Shown in pieces: positions 5,768-10,035 of a stretch of DNA of 10,035 nucleotides. Source of the DNA: Anaeromyxobacteraceae bacterium (GTDB lineage: Bacteria; Myxococcota; Myxococcia; Myxococcales; Anaeromyxobacteraceae); contig DAIEMM010000132.1 of NCBI GenBank assembly GCA_027349605.1, positions 1 through 10,035 of the forward strand, read 5' to 3'. The position numbers and the translations under genes are program-made. Numbering within the stretch: the first letter of the stretch is position 1; every line of letters starts with the position of its first letter. The notes beneath the pieces are model-generated. The model was not told the DNA's origin. It ran no database searches and worked only from the letters and a program-made list of their open reading frames with translations.

Positions 5768-7147
5768 ATGGCCCGCGCCGCCCCCAAGCAGAAAACCATC
5801 TATGCCTGCGCCGAGTGTGGCCATTCCTCCCCGAAGTGGCTCGGCCAGTGCCCCTCCTGCCACCGCTGGAACACCCTGCACGAGGAGGTCGTCGAGGCGC
5901 CGCGGGGGCCGGCCCGCGGACCTTCGGCCTCCGGGGCGGCGAGGCCCGTGCCGCTCATGGAGGTGGTGGCGAGCGAGGAGGAACGGTTCAAGACCGGCAT
6001 CGGCGAGCTCGACCGGGTCCTCGGCGGGGGGGTGGTCCCCGGCATGCTGGTGCTCCTCGGCGGCGACCCGGGCATCGGGAAAAGCACGCTCCTCCTCACC
6101 GCGCTCGACCGGCTGGCGAAGCAGCTCCGGGACCGGCCCGTCCTCTACGTCTCGGGCGAGGAATCCGCACGCCAGGTGAAGCTCCGCGCCGACCGGCTGG
6201 GGGTGGACGCCTCGAACCTCCACCTCCTCGCCGAGACCGACGCCTCCCGCGTCCTCCAGGTCTCGGCGCAGCTCGAGCCGGCCATCCTGGCCGTCGACTC
6301 CATCCAGACCCAGTACCTCCCCGACCTCTCCTCCGCGCCGGGCACGGTCACGCAGATCCGGGAGGTGGCGGCCCGCCTCATGGGCTACGCCAAGACCTCC
6401 GAGACGCCGGTGTTCCTCGTCGGGCACGTCACCAAGGACGGCTCCATCGCGGGCCCCCGGGTGCTCGAGCACATCGTGGACACGGTGCTCTACTTCGAGG
6501 GGGGCGGCGCCCATCCGTACCGCGTGCTGCGCGCCCACAAGAACCGCTTCGGATCGGCCAGCGAGATCGGCGTATTCGAGATGAAGTCCCGCGGCCTGGC
6601 CGAGGTGGCGAACCCGTCGGCGCTGTTCCTGGCCGAGCGCCCGCAGGACGCGGCCGGGAGCGCGGTCACCGCGGCGCTGTCGGGGACCCGCACGCTCCTC
6701 GTGGAGGTGCAGGCGCTGGTGGCCCCCACGGGGTTCGGCACGCCGCGCCGCACGGCGCTGGGGCTCGATCCGTCGCGGGTGGCGCTGCTCGCCGCCGTGC
6801 TCGAGAAGAAGGTCGGGCTCGACATCCTGGGCTGCGACCTCTTCGTGAACGTGGCGGGCGGCATGACGCTGGAGGACCCTGCCGCCGACCTGGCCACGGT
6901 GGCGGCGCTGGCCTCGTCCTTCCGCGACAGGGTGATCGAGGCGCGCACGCTCCTGCTGGGCGAGGTGGGCCTGGCCGGGGAGGTGCGGGCGGTGGCGCAG
7001 GCCGAGGCCCGGCTGTCCGAGGCGGCTCGGCTCGGGTTCCGGCGCGCGGTGATCCCCACCGGGAACGCCCGGCACGTGGACGCACCGCCCGGCATGGAGG
7101 TCCTCGGCGTGGAGACGGTCGAGGAGGCGCTGGAGAGGCTGCTCTAG
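5768..7147 (+). CDS. radA: DNA repair protein RadA/Sms (branch-migration ATPase)
   Basis: A 459-residue RecA-family ATPase that drives DNA branch migration at recombination intermediates and helps recombinational repair. An N-terminal C4 zinc finger (C14-xx-C17, C28-xx-C31) is followed by a RecA-like ATPase with Walker A GDPGIGKST at 99-107 and Walker B ILAVDS ending near D177. The RadA-specific KNRFG motif is at 258-262. The C-terminal Lon-protease-like domain (about 280-459) has DLFVNVAGG and LGEVGLAGEVR. Length and domain order are normal. The ATG at 5768 is preceded by only a weak AAGG. The gene stands alone on the + strand and converges on glpK, with the two TAG stops overlapping in the CTAG at 7144-7147. 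Confidence 0.97.
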   Translation: MARAAPKQKTIYACAECGHSSPKWLGQCPSCHRWNTLHEEVVEAPRGPARGPSASGAARPVPLMEVVASEEERFKTGIGELDRVLGGGVVPGMLVLLGGDPGIGKSTLLLTALDRLAKQLRDRPVLYVSGEESARQVKLRADRLGVDASNLHLLAETDASRVLQVSAQLEPAILAVDSIQTQYLPDLSSAPGTVTQIREVAARLMGYAKTSETPVFLVGHVTKDGSIAGPRVLEHIVDTVLYFEGGGAHPYRVLRAHKNRFGSASEIGVFEMKSRGLAEVANPSALFLAERPQDAAGSAVTAALSGTRTLLVEVQALVAPTGFGTPRRTALGLDPSRVALLAAVLEKKVGLDILGCDLFVNVAGGMTLEDPAADLATVAALASSFRDRVIEARTLLLGEVGLAGEVRAVAQAEARLSEAARLGFRRAVIPTGNARHVDAPPGMEVLGVETVEEALERLL

Positions 7148-8622
7148 GCCCGCTCGAGCGCCCACTTCCACCGCGCGTGCATCCGGTCGCGGGCCGCCCC
7201 GCCCATCCTGGGCGTGAACTTGCGGTCGATCTTCCAGGCCTTGCCGATCTCGTCGCGCGACTTCCAGTAGCCCACCGTCAGCCCCGCCAGGAAGGCGGCG
7301 CCGAGCGCGGTGGTCTCCACCATCCTCGGGCGGATGACCGGGGTCTCGAGCAGGTCGGCCTGCAGCTGCATGAGCAGGTCGTTCTTGCACGCGCCGCCGT
7401 CCACCTTGGCGGCGGACGGGCGGTGCGGGACCTCCTGCCGCATCGCCGCCACCAGATCGAAGACCTCGAGCGCGATGCCCTCCAGGGCCGCCCGCGCGAT
7501 GTGGCCGGCGCGGGTGCCCCGGTCGATCCCGGCGATGACGCCGCGGGCGTCGGCCCGCCAGTGGGGCGCGCCCAGGCCGGTGAGCGCCGGCACGAAGACC
7601 ACCCCGCCCGTGTCGGGGACGCTGCGGGCCAGCGCCTCGACCTCCTTCGCCGACCGGATGATGCCGAGCCCGTCGCGCAGCCACTGCACCGCCGCGCCGG
7701 CGATGAAGGCGGAGCCCTCGAGCGCGTAGGCCACCTCGCCGGGGATCGCCCAGGCCACGGTGGAGAGGAGGCCGAACCTCGAGGCCACCGGCTCGGGCCC
7801 GGTGTTGGTGAGCACGAAGGCGCCGGTGCCGTAGGTGATCTTGGCGTCCCCGGGCGCGAAGCAGGCCTGGCCGAACAGGGCGGCCTGCTGGTCGCCGGCG
7901 ATGCCCGCCACCGGGACGCCGTCGGGGAGCACGCGCAGCCCCTTCGTCACCCCGTAGACCTCCGAGCTCATGCGGATCTCGGGGAGCACCCCGGCCGGGA
8001 TCCCGAAGAGGTCGAGGAGCTCCGGGTCCCACATCAGGGTGCGCAGGTTCATGAGCAGCGTGCGGCTGGCGTTCGACGGGTCGGTGACGTGGGCCTTCCC
8101 GCCGGTGAGCCTCCAGGCGAGGAAGGTGTCGATGGTCCCGAAGGCCAGCTCCCCCTTCGCCGCCCGCGCGTGCGCGCCCTTCACGTGGTCGAGGAGCCAG
8201 CGGAGCTTGGTGGCCGAGAAGTAGGGGTCGAGCACGAGGCCGGTGCGCTCGCGGATCCAGGGCTCGCGCCCCGCCTCCTTGAGGCGCGCGCAGTCGATGG
8301 CGGTGCGCCGGTCCTGCCAGACGATGGCCCGGTGGAGCGGGGCGTCGCTGCGCCGGCTCCAGAGCGCCACCGTCTCCCGCTGGTTGGTGATGCCCACGGC
8401 GGCCACGTCGCGCCCGGAGACCCCGGCGCGGACGAGCGCGCGGCGCAGCGTGGAGACGGTGGAGTCCCAGATCTCCTCGAGGTCGTGCTCGACCCAGCCC
8501 GGCTTCGGGAAGTGCTGGGGGAACTCGCTCGTGACCTTGGCCTTCACCGAGAGCTTCTTGTCGAGGACCAGCACCGTGGTGCCGGTGGTGCCCTGGTCGA
8601 CGGCCACGACGACCTTAGCCAT
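7144..8622 (-). CDS. glpK: Glycerol kinase
   Basis: A 492-residue FGGY-family kinase that converts glycerol and ATP to sn-glycerol 3-phosphate. Landmarks are DQGTTGT (9-15), the glycerol contacts R82-E83 in ITNQRET, Y134, and the catalytic base D244 in GDQQAALFGQ (243-252), the TYGTGAF loop (263-269), and the C-terminal ATP-site region VDGGACKND (408-416). The segment between SSEVYG and IAGDQQ reads VTKGLRVLPDGVPVAG. It lacks the GGKGGTR loop that binds fructose-1,6-bisphosphate in the E. coli enzyme and the His phosphorylated by HPr in Firmicutes, so neither control is expected. A strong Shine-Dalgarno (AGGAGG, 6-base spacer) precedes the ATG. The start is 3 bases after the stop of the upstream hydrolase, so the two are one operon and probably coupled in translation. 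Confidence 0.96.
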   Translation of the reverse strand: MAKVVVAVDQGTTGTTVLVLDKKLSVKAKVTSEFPQHFPKPGWVEHDLEEIWDSTVSTLRRALVRAGVSGRDVAAVGITNQRETVALWSRRSDAPLHRAIVWQDRRTAIDCARLKEAGREPWIRERTGLVLDPYFSATKLRWLLDHVKGAHARAAKGELAFGTIDTFLAWRLTGGKAHVTDPSNASRTLLMNLRTLMWDPELLDLFGIPAGVLPEIRMSSEVYGVTKGLRVLPDGVPVAGIAGDQQAALFGQACFAPGDAKITYGTGAFVLTNTGPEPVASRFGLLSTVAWAIPGEVAYALEGSAFIAGAAVQWLRDGLGIIRSAKEVEALARSVPDTGGVVFVPALTGLGAPHWRADARGVIAGIDRGTRAGHIARAALEGIALEVFDLVAAMRQEVPHRPSAAKVDGGACKNDLLMQLQADLLETPVIRPRMVETTALGAAFLAGLTVGYWKSRDEIGKAWKIDRKFTPRMGGAARDRMHARWKWALERA

Positions 8623-8625
8623 GCG

Positions 8626-9423
8626 TCACCTCCTGGGTTGCCGCGCGGGGATGGAGTCGAAGAAGGCGGCCACGTCGGCGGCCACGCGGTCGCGCTCGAC
8701 GTCGATGCCGACGAGGTGCCGGCTGCGGGGGAGCACGACGAAGCGGGCCCCGCCGCCCAGGCGGCCGGCCATGCGCCGCGCCCCGGCCACCGTGACCGTG
8801 CCGTCCTGGGCGCCGGCGACGACGAGCGAGGGGCAGCGCACCCGCGGAAGCAGCGCGTCCACGTGCTGCTGGAGGGCGACGAGCTCCCCCACGGCGCGGA
8901 ACGGGACCGTCGGCATGCAGGGGTTCTGGGCCCGGGCCTCCGGGTCGCCCACGTCGGAGCCGCCGCCCTTGGGGATCTGCGGGAGGAACCGGGCCACCGG
9001 GGTGGCGCGGGCGAGCCAGGCGGCCAGCTTCCCGAGCGGCTGCAGCTCGAGCGCCGGGGCGAGCAGGGCGAGGCCGTCCACCTTCCCCGGGCTCTCCGCG
9101 GCCAGCGCGCAGGCGACGAGCGCGCCCATGGACGAGCCCACCACCAGCGTGCGGCGGGTGCTCCCCAGCGCGGCGAGCGCGTCCCGTGCCCCGCCCACCC
9201 AGTCGAGCCAGGAGGAGCCGGCGAGCGCGCCGGGGCTCTCGTGGCCGGGGAGGACGGGGGCGAGGCAGCGGACCCCGGCGCGGGCCAGCCGGTCGGCCAC
9301 CGGGCGGAGCTCGAAGGGCGTGCCGGTGAGGCCGTGGAGGAGGAGGGCCGCGTCGGCGCCTCCCGGGCGTCCGGGGAGATCGAACGGGCCCGGGTCGCCC
9401 CGCCGTGTCTTGCGCGCCGCCAC
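8626..9423 (-). CDS. Alpha/beta-hydrolase, carboxylesterase / monoacylglycerol-lipase-like
   Basis: A 265-residue serine hydrolase resembling the Est30-type carboxylesterases and bacterial monoacylglycerol lipases. The oxyanion strand-loop LLLHGLTGTP is at 27-36, the nucleophile elbow GSSMG at 96-100 (S98), the acid is D207 in GAQDGTV, and the His is H236 in SRHLVGIDVERDRV. This last block matches the Est30-type end, where the His is followed by a run with Asp and charged residues. No signal peptide is visible, so it is likely cytoplasmic. Being directly upstream of and coupled to glpK suggests that it frees glycerol (or acyl groups) from acylglycerols or related esters; this is inferred from context. 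The start is GTG at 9423, with AAGGG 6 bases upstream, which could be a weak Shine-Dalgarno or part of a TAAGGG -10-like element. It is divergent from the DUF3467 gene. Confidence 0.85.
   Translation of the reverse strand: MAARKTRRGDPGPFDLPGRPGGADAALLLHGLTGTPFELRPVADRLARAGVRCLAPVLPGHESPGALAGSSWLDWVGGARDALAALGSTRRTLVVGSSMGALVACALAAESPGKVDGLALLAPALELQPLGKLAAWLARATPVARFLPQIPKGGGSDVGDPEARAQNPCMPTVPFRAVGELVALQQHVDALLPRVRCPSLVVAGAQDGTVTVAGARRMAGRLGGGARFVVLPRSRHLVGIDVERDRVAADVAAFFDSIPARQPRR
8629..8634 (-). promoter_or_regulatory. glpK ribosome-binding site overlapping hydrolase C-terminal codons
   Basis: AGGAGG on the minus strand is formed by the last two Arg codons of the hydrolase gene, directly before its TGA. 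It sits 6 bases from the glpK ATG. It is the clearest Shine-Dalgarno in the window and fixes the glpK start. Confidence 0.8.
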
Positions 9424-9473
9424 GCCGGACCCTTAGCACGCCGGCGGGACGCCCGGCACGGCCCTTTCCGAGG

Positions 9474-9479
9474 TAGGCT
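9474..9479 (+). promoter_or_regulatory. Candidate -10 box of a leaderless DUF3467 transcript
   Basis: TAGGCT is exactly 6 bases before the ATG at 9486, the spacing expected if transcription begins at the start codon. No Shine-Dalgarno is present between them. No good -35 hexamer is seen, which lowers confidence. Confidence 0.35.
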
Positions 9480-9485
9480 TTGGCC

Positions 9486-9803
9486 ATGTCCGACAAGCCC
9501 GTCGCGCCCGCCCCCGCCCAGCAGCAGGTCCAGGTGCAGATCGAGATCGACCCGGCCACCGCCAACGGGGTCTTCGTGAACTTCGCCATGGTGAACCACA
9601 CCGACAGCGAGTTCACCCTCGACCTGCTCTACCTCCACCCCGAGGCGCCCAAGGCCACGGTGCGGGCCCGGGCCATCCTCACGCCCCGCCACATGAAGCG
9701 CCTGCTCCTCGCCATGCAGGAGAACCTGGGGCGGTACGAGACGCTCTTCGGGACGGTGGACGCGACCCCGTCGCCCCACTTCCCTCGCCCCGGCGTGAAC
9801 TAG
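9486..9803 (+). CDS. DUF3467 family protein
   Basis: A 105-residue protein. A short flexible N-terminus rich in Ala, Pro and Gln (to about residue 18) is followed by a small domain with VNHTDSEFTLDLLYLHPEAPKA, then ARAILTPRHMKRLLLAMQENLGRYETLFG. This is the DUF3467 pattern (N-x-S/D-x-x-E-F-x-x-D, then a P-x-H-x-K-x-L helix and E-N-x-x-x-Y-E). The function is unknown; the family is cytoplasmic, with no signal peptide or membrane segment. The ATG at 9486 fits the domain start better than the TTG two codons earlier. It is divergently arranged with the hydrolase-glpK pair over 62 bases and has no evident link to it. Confidence 0.85.
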   Translation: MSDKPVAPAPAQQQVQVQIEIDPATANGVFVNFAMVNHTDSEFTLDLLYLHPEAPKATVRARAILTPRHMKRLLLAMQENLGRYETLFGTVDATPSPHFPRPGVN

Positions 9804-9960
9804 ACTCCTCGGGCGCCCCCTCGGCGACGGACCGTTCGCCGCACCGCCGTCCGCGTCCCGTACGCCGGCGCGAAGGCTCCTCCACGTGATCGCGCACCCC
9901 TGGCGCGGGCACGCCGGTTGCTCCCCTGCCCTGCGAACCCGCAGCAAGGGAGAACCGACC
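9804..9960 (+). other. 157-bp spacer with GC-rich hairpin, possible leader of next gene
   Basis: The region holds an 8-bp palindrome GGGCGCCC (9811-9818) and a 6-bp stem CGGCGA/TCGCCG with an 8-base loop (9822-9841), without a T-tract. They could form a weak terminator for the DUF3467 gene or a leader structure of the next gene. TAGACT at 9801-9806, starting in the DUF3467 stop codon, is a possible -10 box. Confidence 0.3.
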
Positions 9961-10035
9961 ATGACCGAAGCGAACGGCGGCCCGAACGGCCGCAAGCCCC
10001 TCGCCGTGTACGCGGTGATCGACCGCAAGGACGGG
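9961..10035 (+). CDS. N-terminus of an unidentified protein (truncated by window end)
   Basis: An ATG at 9961 opens a frame that runs to the last base (25 codons). It has a good Shine-Dalgarno, AAGGGAGA (9946-9953), with a 7-base spacer. The start reads MTEANGGPNGRKPLAVYAVI and continues DRKDG: a short hydrophilic lead, then what looks like a beta strand and a charged turn. There is no signal peptide. Too little is present to name a family; the start signal and codon pattern make it a likely real gene. Confidence 0.65.
   Translation, partial: MTEANGGPNGRKPLAVYAVIDRKDG

Noticed and set aside
5393..8032. An 879-codon open frame on the minus strand
   Set aside because: It is antisense to radA and out of frame with glpK, with Arg/Gly/Ala-biased composition and no recognisable domain.
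5248..9579. A 1443-codon open frame on the + strand
   Set aside because: It crosses radA in the wrong frame and the reverse of glpK and the hydrolase, and has runs of Arg/Gly/Pro/Ala typical of GC-rich shadow frames. No family pattern is visible.
1..10035. CRISPR array, insertion sequence, prophage, toxin-antitoxin or defence system
   Set aside because: No regularly spaced repeats, transposase, integrase, terminal repeats or paired small genes were found. The HNH gene alone is not evidence of a defence system.

Overview
The window is a very GC-rich bacterial chromosome segment (about 70% GC or more by eye) with strong G/C third-position bias, frequent GTG starts and long spurious open frames on both strands. 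The gene types and codon style fit a myxobacterium of the Anaeromyxobacter kind. This assignment is inference: there is no rRNA or other taxonomic marker in the window.

Layout. 1-81 is the last 27 codons of a LuxR/NarL-type response regulator (DNA-binding helix-turn-helix). 92-1297 (+) is ilvA, an ACT-domain threonine ammonia-lyase. 1341-2015 (+) is an orphan MdcG-like protein whose nucleotidyltransferase active-site residues look replaced. Converging on it is a minus-strand block: an HNH endonuclease-family gene (5396-4296), then biotin synthase bioB (4263-3178), then bioF (3172-2012). 5397-5767 is a gene-poor spacer with palindromes and the radA leader. 5768-7147 (+) is radA/sms. Converging on it from the right is a minus-strand pair, an alpha/beta-hydrolase (carboxylesterase / monoacylglycerol-lipase-like, 9423-8626) followed by glycerol kinase glpK (8622-7144). 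9486-9803 (+) is a DUF3467 protein, divergent from the hydrolase. 9961-10035 (+) is the start of an unidentified gene cut by the window edge.

How the genes work together. bioB and bioF form a tight two-gene biotin operon catalysing the last and the first committed ring-assembly steps. It appears to have its own near-consensus sigma70 promoter (TTGACG, 16 bp, TATCCT) placed so close to the ATG that the transcript would be leaderless. An inverted repeat matching the BirA biotin operator (9-bp arms, 14-bp spacer) covers the -35 box. That promoter and operator lie inside the last codons of the upstream HNH gene. The hydrolase-glpK pair plausibly releases glycerol from acylglycerols and phosphorylates it, and the glpK Shine-Dalgarno is made of the last two Arg codons of the hydrolase.

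Most of the window is ordinary housekeeping. The points most worth a second look are the BirA-type operator/promoter buried in the HNH gene end, the degenerate orphan MdcG next to biotin genes, a biotin synthase lacking the Arg that ligates the 2Fe-2S cluster in E. coli BioB, several candidate leaderless starts, and two convergent gene pairs that each end on a shared CTAG. I found no CRISPR array, tRNA, rRNA, insertion sequence or clear new multi-gene system.
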